DNA from: Cohnella sp. AR92
GTDB lineage: Bacteria; Bacillota; Bacilli; Paenibacillales; Paenibacillaceae
Length of the DNA: 64,000 nucleotides
Assembly: GCF_003990975.1 (NCBI RefSeq)
Contig: NZ_RZJR01000022.1
Coordinates: 1 to 64,000, forward strand
Direction of reading: 5' to 3'
Shown here: in pieces, positions 17,508 to 25,407 of the stretch
How the letters are laid out: every line of letters begins with the position of its first letter
Numbering within the stretch: the stretch's first letter is position 1
The notes under the pieces: generated by a model
The model's input: only the letters and a program-made list of their open reading frames with translations
What the model was told of the DNA's origin: nothing
Database searches by the model: none
Position numbers and translations under genes: made by a program

Positions 17508-17539
17508 CGGTTTAATCCAACTAAAACACTTAACTTAAT

Positions 17540-17640
17540 TGGTAATTGACTGCGTACCCGCTTGCGGGGGCCCACCGGATCGCCGGAGGCCAAGGAACAG
17601 ACACCTATGCCCGAGCTGGCACCGTCTGGTTCTTGGCCTC
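17540..17640 (+). ncRNA. Structured 5' leader, unassigned; possible attenuator
   Basis: Three hairpins follow each other: CCCGC-TT-GCGGG, CCGG-ATCG-CCGG, and a long one pairing GGCCAAGGAACAGAC with GTCTGGTTCTTGGCC (two mismatches) followed by the pyrimidine-rich TCTTCTCGTT. The last resembles an intrinsic terminator inside the leader. No match to S-box, TPP, T-box or guanidine consensus was seen by eye. Confidence 0.4.
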
Positions 17641-17695
17641 TTCTCGTTATGCGGAACGGTTAGGAGATGGTTGAGGAAAAAGGGGGAACGACGAC

Positions 17696-18802
17696 ATGAT
17701 CGTGGCAAAAACGCCTGCAGCTTATTCGAACGAACCGGGAAATCTCGGGAAGGCCGGACCGAGAATCGCCGCTCTAGGCTCGAAGGTTTACGCCATTGCC
17801 GGACGAACGGCGTGGAGCAAGGCCGGCCCGGCGCTGACGGATAGCTTAAAGCAAGAGGGAATCGTCTTCTCGGTTCGGTTGTTGGAAGGTCCATGCACGT
17901 TGGCGAATATCGAGCGGCTCTCGGAAGAGGCCGAACGGTTCGAAGTCGACGTCATTCTCGGTATCGGAGGAGGTACCGTGCTCGATCTGACCAAAGCGGT
18001 CGGAGACCGGCTGGGCCTTCCCGTCGTAACGGTGCCGACGATCGCGGCGACCTGCGCGGCATGGTCCGCGCTCACGGTGCTCTATGACGACGAAGGCCGT
18101 TCGGCGGGCTACTTGCCGCTGGGGAGCTCTCCCGCTCTGGTGCTGGCGGATACGGGCATCCTGTCCGACGCGCCCCGGAGATACCTGGCTTCCGGGATCG
18201 GAGACACCCTCGTGAAGTGGTACGAGATCGGAATTAATGTGAAGCCCGGAGAGCTTGGCGGGCTGGATGCGCGGATCGGGCTGAGCACGTCCCGCCTGGC
18301 GCTGGACATTCTGAAGGAGCACGCGGTTCCGGTCTACAACGCCCTCGAGCGCCATGAGAGTCACCCCGCCTTCGCCGATGTGACCGATTCGATCTTCCTG
18401 CTTGCGGGGTTGGTCGGCAGCGTCACCAGCGAGGTTCGGCGAGCCGGCTTCGCCCACGCGATCCACGATGCGCTTACCTGGCTTCCGGAGACCCATGGCT
18501 CGCTGCACGGAGAGAAAGTCGCCTTCGGCTTGCTTGCTCAGCTTGTCCTGGAAGGCAAGAGAGCGGAGGCCGAGGAGCTGGCGAGGCTGCACCGCTCGCT
18601 GGACCTTCCGATCACGCTTCAGGAGCTGGGCATCGTCGGCGATTCAAGCGCGGCCATTGCCGCCGTTGCCTCCCGCATTCGATTCCCGCAGGACGTCCTG
18701 GATCGGCTGGCCTTCGAGGCCGACGCGGACCGGCTGGCCGCGGCGATCGCAGAGGCCGACCGCATTGGCAGAACAATCATTCATTCGCAGATTCCCGTTT
18801 AA
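17696..18802 (+). CDS. Iron-containing alcohol dehydrogenase family, HcxA (YbdH)-like hydroxyacid dehydrogenase
   Basis: 368 aa of the glycerol/iron dehydrogenase superfamily. The dinucleotide site is GIGGGTVLDLTKAVGD near residues 90-105. Metal ligands are consistent with D in GIGDTLVKWYE (near 165) and two His in FAHAIHDAL and HGSLHGEKVAFG (near 250-270). The overall look is closer to E. coli HcxA, which reduces 2-oxo acids to 2-hydroxy acids, than to GldA. It leads an operon with an SsuABC-like importer and a HisC-like aminotransferase; together these suggest interconversion of hydroxy acid, oxo acid and amino acid. Substrate not certain. Confidence 0.82.
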   Translation: MIVAKTPAAYSNEPGNLGKAGPRIAALGSKVYAIAGRTAWSKAGPALTDSLKQEGIVFSVRLLEGPCTLANIERLSEEAERFEVDVILGIGGGTVLDLTKAVGDRLGLPVVTVPTIAATCAAWSALTVLYDDEGRSAGYLPLGSSPALVLADTGILSDAPRRYLASGIGDTLVKWYEIGINVKPGELGGLDARIGLSTSRLALDILKEHAVPVYNALERHESHPAFADVTDSIFLLAGLVGSVTSEVRRAGFAHAIHDALTWLPETHGSLHGEKVAFGLLAQLVLEGKRAEAEELARLHRSLDLPITLQELGIVGDSSAAIAAVASRIRFPQDVLDRLAFEADADRLAAAIAEADRIGRTIIHSQIPV

Positions 18803-18823
18803 ACCAGAGAGGTGGACCTAACC

Positions 18824-19927
18824 ATGAGAAAAATTCATTTGCGTCAGACGGCGCTGTCCTTATTCTTGCTCGTATCGCTCGTATCCCTGGCCGCTTGCGG
18901 CAACTCGAACAAGACCAACGAGACGTCGGCGGGAGCCGCTTCCCCCTCCGCTTCGGCTGCAGCCTCCAGCCAGTCCTCCTCCGAAGCCCCTTCCCCGTCG
19001 GAGTCCGCGGCAGCCGCCGATCCGGCCGCCGATCTGAGCAAAGTGACGCTGCGCGTCGGCCAGACCGGCTGGGGAACGTACGAGCAAGGCTTGAAGGCCG
19101 CCGGATTGAACGATACTCCCTATAAGATCGAGTACAGCGTCTTCCAAGGAGGCAATCTCCAGCTTGAGGCGATCGCGGCGGATCACCTCGATCTGGCGCT
19201 GACAAGCGAGATTCCGCCGATCTTCGCATCCCTCGCCGCCGGGGGAGGCAACTTCAAGATCATCGCGCTCTCCAATTCGAACACCCTGAACCAAGAAGTG
19301 GTCATTCCGAAGGATTCCAAGATCAAGACGGTCGCCGACCTGAAGGGCAAGAAGGTCGCCTATGTCAAAGCGACGACTGCGCAATACTTCCTGGTCAAGA
19401 TTCTGGAGCAAGCGGGCCTGACCTGGAACGATATCGAGCCCGTCGAGCTGTCGACGGCGGACGGTCTGAGCGCGCTCTTGAGCGGCAAAGTCGAAGCGCT
19501 CGCCAGCTACGGGAACGCGATTACTTCCGCTCATGACAAGGGAGCGACGACTCTGGCCAGCGCGAAGGATATCCTGTCGGGCAACTTCCCGATCGAAGCG
19601 ACTCCGGCAGCCATTGCCGATCCGGGCAAGCACGCCGCTATCGTCGATTATCTGAGCCGGCTGAACAAGTACAGCGAATGGACCCGCAATCATCAGGAGG
19701 AATGGTCCAAGATCGTCGCGGCCGCCACCAAGCAGGACGTGGGGCAAGCGCTGCAGACGCTCAAGGATGGCGAGGCCCAGCGGCCGACGAAGATCGTTCC
19801 GATCTCGCCGGCGGCGATCGCTTCGAATCAGGATGTCGCCGATACGCTGCACGGCTTGGGCTTGCTGGAGAACAAGATAGACGTCAGCGCCTTGTACTCG
19901 GATGCCTTCAGCGCCGAGATCAAGTAG
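18824..19927 (+). CDS. SsuA/NMT1-like substrate-binding lipoprotein
   Basis: 367 aa. Signal peptide with lipobox LAAC (Cys near residue 25), then a Ser/Ala/Pro-rich linker to about residue 68. The mature domain has the SsuA-type pattern VTLRVGQTGWGTYEQGLKAAGL, QGGNLQLEAIAADHLDLALT (near 105-125) and KTVADLKGKKVAYVKATTAQYFL (near 165-188). It would deliver an aliphatic sulfonate, nitrate-like or small organic acid to the following permease. ATG 18824 is preferred because AGAGAGGTGG lies just upstream; GTG 18812 overlaps that site. Confidence 0.88.
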   Translation: MRKIHLRQTALSLFLLVSLVSLAACGNSNKTNETSAGAASPSASAAASSQSSSEAPSPSESAAAADPAADLSKVTLRVGQTGWGTYEQGLKAAGLNDTPYKIEYSVFQGGNLQLEAIAADHLDLALTSEIPPIFASLAAGGGNFKIIALSNSNTLNQEVVIPKDSKIKTVADLKGKKVAYVKATTAQYFLVKILEQAGLTWNDIEPVELSTADGLSALLSGKVEALASYGNAITSAHDKGATTLASAKDILSGNFPIEATPAAIADPGKHAAIVDYLSRLNKYSEWTRNHQEEWSKIVAAATKQDVGQALQTLKDGEAQRPTKIVPISPAAIASNQDVADTLHGLGLLENKIDVSALYSDAFSAEIK

Positions 19928-19972
19928 AGAAGGGTTGCGTTGGCATAGGAGGAAGGAGGCGATCGGCGAAGG

Positions 19973-20758
19973 ATGAAACGTCAATCCGCAGGACAGCTTT
20001 GGAGGAGAAGAGCGCTCCCATGGGCGCTCCCCGTCCTTATTCTCGCATTGTGGCACGTACTGACGACGACCGGCGTCATTGCCGCCCACACGCTGCCGAA
20101 GCCGACCGAGGTATGGAAGGTGCTGGTCGATACGCTTCGCAGCGGCGAGCTGGAACGGAATCTCGGAATAAGCGCCCTTCGGGCGCTGCTCGGCTTCTTG
20201 ATCGGAGGGGGAATCGGCTTCGCGCTCGGCTTGCTAAACGGGCTGTCGAAGGCCGCAGAGGACGTGTCCGACACGACGGTCCAGATGGTCCGCAACATCC
20301 CCTTATTCGCATTGCTCCCCTTGTTCATCATCTGGTTCGGGATCGGGGAGGAGCTCAAGCTGGCGCTCGTGGCGCTCGGCGTCTTTTTCCCCGTGTACCT
20401 GAACACCTTCCACGGAATCCGCTCGGTCGATCCCGGGCTGATCGAGATGGGCAGAGTGTACGGCCTAAGCCGATTCGCTCTGTACCGGGACGTCATCCTG
20501 CCGGGAGCCCTTCCGTCCATCCTGGTCGGAATCCGCTATGCGCTCGGGATTACCTGGCTCGTTCTTATCGTGGCGGAGACGGTGGCGACGGATTCGGGGA
20601 TCGGCTACATGGCGATGACCGCCAGGGAGTTCTTCGAGCTCGACGTTATCGTGCTCAGCATTCTGATCTACGCCTTGCTCGGCAAGCTCTCGGATAGCAT
20701 CGCGAAGCTGTTAGAGAAACGCCTCTTGAGGTGGAATCCGAATTATTCACGCAAGTAA
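19973..20758 (+). CDS. SsuC-like ABC transporter permease
   Basis: 261 aa BPD_transp_1 permease with about six membrane segments. The N-terminal pattern [31 protein letters not shown] is typical of SsuC/TauC. The EAA loop is near residues 160-180 ([27 protein letters not shown]). GGAAGGAGG lies upstream of the ATG. It sits between the binding protein and the ATPase in the same order as ssuACB-type operons. Confidence 0.92.
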   Translation: MKRQSAGQLWRRRALPWALPVLILALWHVLTTTGVIAAHTLPKPTEVWKVLVDTLRSGELERNLGISALRALLGFLIGGGIGFALGLLNGLSKAAEDVSDTTVQMVRNIPLFALLPLFIIWFGIGEELKLALVALGVFFPVYLNTFHGIRSVDPGLIEMGRVYGLSRFALYRDVILPGALPSILVGIRYALGITWLVLIVAETVATDSGIGYMAMTAREFFELDVIVLSILIYALLGKLSDSIAKLLEKRLLRWNPNYSRK

Positions 20759-20771
20759 GGAGGGACGAAGG

Positions 20772-21542
20772 ATGACCAAGCCAAGGAGGGGTACGGCCGT
20801 CGACCTGAAGCAGATCGGCATTCGGTTCGGCGACAAGCAGGTGCTGAGCCAGGTGGATCTGTCCATCGAGGAAGGCGAATTCGTGGCGATCGTCGGACGA
20901 AGCGGTTGCGGCAAAAGCACGCTGCTGCGTCTGATAGCGGGGCTCGAGGAGCCTACGGAAGGTTCGGTATGGCGGGGAGAATCGTCTAATGGCCGGCCCT
21001 CGGAAGACACTCGGGTGCTGTTCCAGGAGTCCCGTCTTCTGCCATGGAAGTCGATCCTGGACAATGTCAGGATCGGAGCGAGAGGAGACCGCAAGCTGGC
21101 GGAGGAAGCCCTGCGCCATGTCGGTCTTGCGGATCGCGGACGGGAATGGCCGGCGGTGCTGTCCGGAGGCCAGAAGCAGCGCGTGGCTCTGGCCCGGGCG
21201 CTGGCAAGCGGTCCCCGTCTTCTGCTGCTCGACGAGCCTCTTGGAGCGTTGGACGCTTTGACCCGCATCGAGATGCAGCAATTGATCGAGCAGCTGTGGT
21301 TGGAGGAAGGCTTCACGGTGCTGCTCGTGACGCACGACGTCAGCGAAGCGGTGGCTTTGGCCGATCGCGTTCTGCTTATCGAGGAGGGAAGCGTGGCGAT
21401 GGACACGCGAATCGCGCTCGATCGGCCGCGCGAGCGGGACAGCGGCTTCGCTCACTATGAGCAGATCATTCTGAACCGCGTTCTGGGCAGGAATGACGCC
21501 GCGTATCCGGTGAAGGAGCGCAAGCTTAGCTATTCTATCTAA
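20772..21542 (+). CDS. SsuB-like ABC transporter ATP-binding protein
   Basis: 256 aa. Walker [10 protein letters not shown] near residues 42-50, signature [15 protein letters not shown] near 133-147 and Walker [13 protein letters not shown] near 153-164. The motif [13 protein letters not shown] around 80 is characteristic of SsuB/TauB-type ATPases. It begins 13 bp after the permease stop with AAGGAGGG upstream. It completes the importer encoded here. Confidence 0.94.
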   Translation: MTKPRRGTAVDLKQIGIRFGDKQVLSQVDLSIEEGEFVAIVGRSGCGKSTLLRLIAGLEEPTEGSVWRGESSNGRPSEDTRVLFQESRLLPWKSILDNVRIGARGDRKLAEEALRHVGLADRGREWPAVLSGGQKQRVALARALASGPRLLLLDEPLGALDALTRIEMQQLIEQLWLEEGFTVLLVTHDVSEAVALADRVLLIEEGSVAMDTRIALDRPRERDSGFAHYEQIILNRVLGRNDAAYPVKERKLSYSI

Positions 21543-21575
21543 ACGTAAATAGAAGAGCAAAGGAGAGGGCGAGCG

Positions 21576-22052
21576 ATGGCAAGAATCGTTGCGGCAGCCG
21601 AGGATGTCCGCTATGCGGATTCGGTGGAGCTGATCAAGGAGCTGAGCGCGGAATTGGCCGCGCTCTATCAAGTGGAGGATGGCGGCGCCGGCTTTCATCC
21701 GGAGGATGTGGAGCAACCGAGGGCGGCTTTCGTCGTGGCCCGGTTGAACGGGTATCCCGTGGGCTGCGGCGCGCTTCGTCCCTTGGACGTCTCGACCGCC
21801 GAGGTCAAGCGCATGTATACCCGCTCCGACTATCGCCGGCAAGGCGTGGCCCAGGCCATCCTGGCGGAGATCGAGCGCTTGGCGCTGGAGTTCGGCTACG
21901 CGAGCCTCAAGCTGCAGACCGGTCCGCTTCAGCCGGAAGCGGTGAAGCTCTACGAGAGGGTCGGCTATTATCCGATCGCGCGTTTCGATGGGGATTGGGA
22001 GCTTGTCCATGCTTTTCAGAAGGATTTGACCGCCGCCGAGATCAAAGGGTGA
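21576..22052 (+). CDS. GNAT-family N-acetyltransferase
   Basis: 158 aa. The acetyl-CoA site is VKRMYTRSDYRRQGVAQAILAEIERLA near residues 84-110 (R/QxxGxA core RRQGVA). The C-terminus LKLQTGPLQPEAVKLYERVGYYP is typical of small-molecule GNATs. It lies within the SsuABC-like operon between ATPase and aminotransferase genes. It may acetylate the imported compound or its amino product; this is inference from position only. Confidence 0.9.
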   Translation: MARIVAAAEDVRYADSVELIKELSAELAALYQVEDGGAGFHPEDVEQPRAAFVVARLNGYPVGCGALRPLDVSTAEVKRMYTRSDYRRQGVAQAILAEIERLALEFGYASLKLQTGPLQPEAVKLYERVGYYPIARFDGDWELVHAFQKDLTAAEIKG

Positions 22053-22081
22053 AGCGGCGTCGTAGATAAGGAGGTCTATTC

Positions 22082-23197
22082 ATGTGCGCTCTACCGATTC
22101 GGGAATCGCTTAAGCGGATTCAGGTTTATGCTCCGGCCAAGTCGACCGAGGAGACGAAGCGGGAGACGAACGACAGGCCGGTCGTGCGGCTGGCCGCCAA
22201 CGAGAATACGTTGGGCTTCTCTCCGCTAGTCGAACAGGCGATCCGGGAGGCGGTCTCCACGATCCATCTGTATCCGGACAGCTTCGCCACTCGGCTGCGT
22301 GCCAAGCTGTCCGCAGCCAGGGGCTTTTCCCCCGATCGGCTGCTGTTCGGGAACGGCTCGTTCGAGTTGCTGTCCCTATCCGCCCAAGCTTACCTCAGCC
22401 CGGGCGATGAAGCCGTCATCCCGGTGCCCTCATTCGGCTGGTACAAGGTGGCGACGTTAGCCGCGGGAGGAGTGCCCGTCGAGGTGCCTCTTCGCAACCA
22501 TAAGATCGGGCTGAACGATCTGAAGGCGGCGGTGACGGAGCGAACCAAGCTCGTGTGGTTGTGTAATCCCAACAACCCGACGGGCACCTATTACGGGGAG
22601 GAAGAGCTGGAGACCTTCCTCGCGGATCTGTCCCCCGAGATCGCCGTCGTGGTGGACGAAGCCTACTTCGAATACGTCGATCAACCGGACTATCCCGATA
22701 CCGTCAAGCTGCTCGACCGATACCCGAATCTCATCGCTCTTCGCACCTTCTCCAAGGTTTACGGGCTCGCGGGCATCCGGGTCGGCTATGCCGTTGCCGC
22801 GGAAGAGACCATCCGCACGCTCAACCGGCTCCGGCTGCCGCCGAATGTCAGCGCGCTCGCCCAAGCGGCCGCAACGGCAAGCCTTGACGATACGGCGTTC
22901 GTCCAAGCGGTGCTCGACAACAACCGCGCCGGCAAACAGTATTATTACGATTCCTTCCGCGAGCTCGGCCTGTCCTATCTTCCTACGGAGACCAACTTCC
23001 TGATGGTCGACTTGGGCTTCGACAGCTCGTCCGTCTTCGCGGAGCTGCTCCGCCAAGGCGTCCTCGTTCGCCCCGGCAGCGACTTCGGCATGCCGAGCTG
23101 GCTGCGCATCTCCATCGGCAAGCCGGAAGAGAATCGCCTCGTCATCGAGAAACTAAGCGAGGCTCTGGCCGTGGCTTCATCGTCGTCGAACAAATAA
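22082..23197 (+). CDS. HisC-like class I/II aminotransferase (PLP-dependent)
   Basis: 371 aa fold-type I aminotransferase. Seen are RLAANENTLGFSP near 38-50, WLCNPNNPTGTYY near 160-172 (PLP ring contact), VVDEAYFEYVD near 197-207 (Asp and Tyr) and TFSKVYGLAGIRVGYA near 228-243 with the Schiff-base Lys. The length fits histidinol-phosphate aminotransferases, but there are no his genes around it. As the last gene of an operon with an HcxA-like dehydrogenase it more likely transaminates a 2-oxo acid. AAGGAGG precedes the ATG; a terminator follows. Confidence 0.88.
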   Translation: MCALPIRESLKRIQVYAPAKSTEETKRETNDRPVVRLAANENTLGFSPLVEQAIREAVSTIHLYPDSFATRLRAKLSAARGFSPDRLLFGNGSFELLSLSAQAYLSPGDEAVIPVPSFGWYKVATLAAGGVPVEVPLRNHKIGLNDLKAAVTERTKLVWLCNPNNPTGTYYGEEELETFLADLSPEIAVVVDEAYFEYVDQPDYPDTVKLLDRYPNLIALRTFSKVYGLAGIRVGYAVAAEETIRTLNRLRLPPNVSALAQAAATASLDDTAFVQAVLDNNRAGKQYYYDSFRELGLSYLPTETNFLMVDLGFDSSSVFAELLRQGVLVRPGSDFGMPSWLRISIGKPEENRLVIEKLSEALAVASSSSNK

Positions 23198-23202
23198 GAA
23201 TA

Positions 23203-23247
23203 GGCTTGGAGATAGAGGGGGGCGAGCCCTCTTCTCCAAGCCTTTTC
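23203..23247 (+). terminator. Intrinsic terminator of the aminotransferase operon
   Basis: GGCTTGGAGATAGAGGG pairs with CCCTCTTCTCCAAGCC, then TTTTCC. Confidence 0.88.
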
Positions 23248-23283
23248 CTCAATTAGGGATGGTATCGACGGAGAAACCGCCGC

Positions 23284-23475
23284 TGCGAATCTATGTGATT
23301 TTTCGAGTATAATCGACGTCAATTGCTGGAAATCAGCGATTGTATTCGAAAAATCATATAGAAACAGCTCATTTTCGAAATAAATCATAATTTGTATGCG
23401 ATATTTCATATACAATGAACCAAATTGCCGATTCCTAGAAATTTGTATTCGAAAATTCGAATACATTCATCAACC
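23284..23475. repeat. Palindromic-array intergenic element, copy A
   Basis: 192 bp AT-rich element with four related motifs at 23292-23313, 23339-23360, 23392-23415 and 23444-23465. The last is TGTATTCGAA-AA-TTCGAATACA. Motifs 1 and 2 are inverted copies of each other; motifs 3 and 4 are self-palindromic. Spacers of 25, 31 and 28 nt differ in sequence from those of copy B at 50354-50546, but their lengths match within 1 nt. No ORF crosses it. Boundaries TGCGAAT and CAACC are inferred from comparing the two copies. Confidence 0.85.
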
Positions 23476-23561
23476 TGGCCCAGGCCTTCTCTTCCGAAAG
23501 GAATTATCGATTTTTGGAAGAATTAAATTAATTATACAAAAACTTGAGGGAGGCACTCTCA

Positions 23562-23987
23562 ATGCTTAAGAAAGCGAATCTGCTATTGCTTATTTGTTCT
23601 ATCTTGCTAATAGCGGTCGTACAACCGGTTACGGCGGCGGAATCAAAAACGGTTAAAATCAAGGTGACGTTAACAAGCGCCGAACTAGTAGAGAACGACC
23701 ATGTCGGCAATGAATGGTATACGGCAGCTTACGTTAACGGTAAAGAAGTTCAACTGGATAAAGCTCTCACGCTCAGTCTTAAATCCACGGATAGTCTGAC
23801 TTTGAAGGCATATGCGGAAGAGCAGGATAAAATACCGGATAAAGGAACTTCGAGTACTTCCGTCAAGGCCTCTTCGATTACAAAAACAGTAACAAAGTCC
23901 ATTAAGGTAACGGTGGTCGAGAACCGAGGCAGATATTCCGGCAACGCCGCCGAGTGGAAATTCAGTTTCAAAATCCAAAAGGCCTAA
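23562..23987 (+). CDS. Small secreted hypothetical protein
   Basis: 141 aa from ATG 23562, with GAGGGAGG 8 nt upstream. A clear signal peptide (LLLLICSILLIAVVQPVTAAES) is predicted to be cut after about residue 26. The mature part is rich in Lys, Thr, Val and Ser and looks like a single beta-sandwich (KTVKIKVTLTSAELVE ... KSIKVTVVENRGRYS). It has no Cys and no repeat anchor. Its coding sequence is more AT-rich than its neighbours and it is flanked by repeats on both sides, which hints at acquisition or low expression. No family recognised. Confidence 0.65.
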   Translation: MLKKANLLLLICSILLIAVVQPVTAAESKTVKIKVTLTSAELVENDHVGNEWYTAAYVNGKEVQLDKALTLSLKSTDSLTLKAYAEEQDKIPDKGTSSTSVKASSITKTVTKSIKVTVVENRGRYSGNAAEWKFSFKIQKA

Positions 23988-24038
23988 CGGCAATCCACCT
24001 CTTTGCTATATCGGTTCGCCTGCGCGAATGCCTATGCC

Positions 24039-24103
24039 GCCTCTCCCATTCGCTCAGGATTTTATCCGATATTACTACTTCTTCCTGAGCGAATGGGAGA
24101 GGC
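24039..24103. repeat. 21 bp inverted repeat of the CCTGAGCGAA family
   Basis: The left arm (24039-24059) is the exact reverse complement of the right arm (24083-24103), which contains CCTGAGCGAATGGGAGAGGC; the loop is 23 nt. The same core, with one base changed, is present twice as a direct repeat at 464-531. Confidence 0.85.
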
Positions 24104-24173
24104 GCGATAATCCGGCAGCGGAGATTGCGAATAAACGCAAGAAGAGCGACCCGCAAGGGACGCTTGTGCAAAG

Positions 24174-24204
24174 AAGAACCCGCGGCATGGGACCGCGGGT
24201 TCTT
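24174..24204. terminator. Perfect 12 bp hairpin, possible terminator
   Basis: AAGAACCCGCGG and CCGCGGGTTCTT flank a 7 nt loop; ATCTATCTATC follows instead of a T run. It could terminate the 23562 transcript. Confidence 0.55.
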
Positions 24205-24300
24205 ATCTATCTATCATAAGGGGTTGTGAGAGTATCTTACCGCTTCATCCTTAAATCTGCCTGATGCGAACCTTAAGAGATCCTGAATTTTCGCCCAATC

Positions 24301-24382
24301 CCGGAATCCCGAATCCGGAAATCTCGGAATCACGAATCCCGAAACCCGGAATTCCGGAATCTCCGGAATCTCCGGAATCTCC
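24301..24382. repeat. Low-complexity GGAATC-rich region with 9 bp tandem repeat
   Basis: Variants of CGGAATC/CCGAATC fill about 80 bp; three exact tandem copies of CCGGAATCT lie at 24354-24380. The region starts 30 bp beyond the LysR stop codon. Confidence 0.8.
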
Positions 24383-24411
24383 GCACTCTCTCTTGCCTCC
24401 TGCTATCCCTT

Positions 24412-25296
24412 TTATCCGATCATCTCGATAAACCGGGTTGCCGCGACGGAGAGAGGCATGTTGCGCATGATCATCGTGCCTAGGTGGGAGGGAGGAATCT
24501 CCACGTCCAGTTGGATCTCGAAGAGCGAGCCGTCCTCGAGCTCCTGGGAGACGAACTCCCGCGTCACGTAGGAGATGCCGAGCCCGCGGCGCGCGAACTC
24601 GATCAGCAGGTCGACGCTGCCGACCTCGATCTCGGGCTTCAGCTTGTAGCCGTAGCTGTTGAACAGCTCGGTAATCGTCATCCGGGCGCGGCTGTTGCGC
24701 GAGAAGAGGATGACGGGGTATTCGAGCAGCTCGCTGAGCGTCAGCTTGCGGTTGCGGAGCTCTTCGTAACGGGCGCCGGCAACGAAGCAGTCCTGCAGCT
24801 GGATGCTCTCGCGAACCTCTAACTGGGGATCGACGATCGGCATCCGCACGACCCCGAGATCGATGCGCCCTTCCTTGAGGAAGGTGATAACTTCCGGCGT
24901 CGTTCCGTGATTCAGGTGCAGCCGGATCCCGGGGTATTTCTCGTGATATTCCTCCAGATACGGCAGCAGGTAATGCTTGAACAGCGAATCGCTGCCGCCG
25001 ATCCGCAGCTCTCCGCTTTCGAGGTTCTTGAGAGCGGCCATCTTCTCTTCGGCGAGCGAGATGAAGATCTGGGATTGTTCGATATAGGAGTAGAGCAGGG
25101 AGCCTTCCCGAGTCAGCGATACCCCTTTGGAGGTTCGATAGAACAGCGTGATTCCGAAGCTGTCCTCGAGCTGCTTGATGGCATGGCTGACGCTGGGCTG
25201 GGTGATATAGAGCGCTTTGGCTGCCTGGGACAAACTCCCTGTTTTTGCCGCCCAATAGAAAACTTTGTATAGCTCATAGTTATTAGCCATAGACAT
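24412..25296 (-). CDS. LysR-family transcriptional regulator (CysL/YwfK-like)
   Basis: 294 aa. The N-terminal winged HTH is at residues 5-63 (YELYKVFYWAAKTGSLSQAA, then ALYITQPSVSHAIKQLEDSFG). The periplasmic-binding-like effector domain runs from about 90 to 290 (GELRIGGSDSLFKHYLLPYL; EGRIDLGVVRMP). ATG 25296 has GGAGAT 7 nt upstream; ATG two codons later is an alternative. It is divergent from zwf with 111 bp between the starts, so it probably controls the zwf-tkt-tal-pgi-gnd cluster. The effector is unknown. Confidence 0.9.
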   Translation of the reverse strand: MSMANNYELYKVFYWAAKTGSLSQAAKALYITQPSVSHAIKQLEDSFGITLFYRTSKGVSLTREGSLLYSYIEQSQIFISLAEEKMAALKNLESGELRIGGSDSLFKHYLLPYLEEYHEKYPGIRLHLNHGTTPEVITFLKEGRIDLGVVRMPIVDPQLEVRESIQLQDCFVAGARYEELRNRKLTLSELLEYPVILFSRNSRARMTITELFNSYGYKLKPEIEVGSVDLLIEFARRGLGISYVTREFVSQELEDGSLFEIQLDVEIPPSHLGTMIMRNMPLSVAATRFIEMIG

Positions 25297-25324
25297 GGTC
25301 TATATCTCCTGTGAAATATATTAA

Positions 25325-25352
25325 TTACACTTATATCGCTTATTCGTATTAT
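25325..25352 (+). promoter_or_regulatory. Candidate promoter of the zwf operon
   Basis: TTACAC at 25325-25330, 16 bp spacer, TATTAT at 25347-25352, in the LysR-zwf divergent region. Weak -35, as expected for an activator-dependent promoter. Confidence 0.45.
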
Positions 25353-25407
25353 AGTGAAAATACAGACGAGAAGCCATAAGTGGCACATGGAAGGAGACGG
25401 AGTAACC

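Larger units (their letters stand above)
23988..24411. other. 424 bp gap with hairpins and simple repeats
   Basis: Contains a 21 bp inverted repeat (24039-24103), a perfect 12 bp hairpin (24174-24204) and a low-complexity region ending in a 9 bp tandem repeat (24301-24382). No convincing coding sequence was found; short frames here are by-products of the repeats. Confidence 0.6.

Noticed and set aside
17540-17640. S-box, TPP, T-box or guanidine-I riboswitch
   Set aside because: None of the core consensus strings was found by eye; left as an unassigned structured leader.
23284-23475. CRISPR array
   Set aside because: Repeat-like motifs with unique spacers of 25-31 nt are present, but the motifs vary, only four occur, no cas genes are near, and spacer lengths differ between positions yet match between copies.
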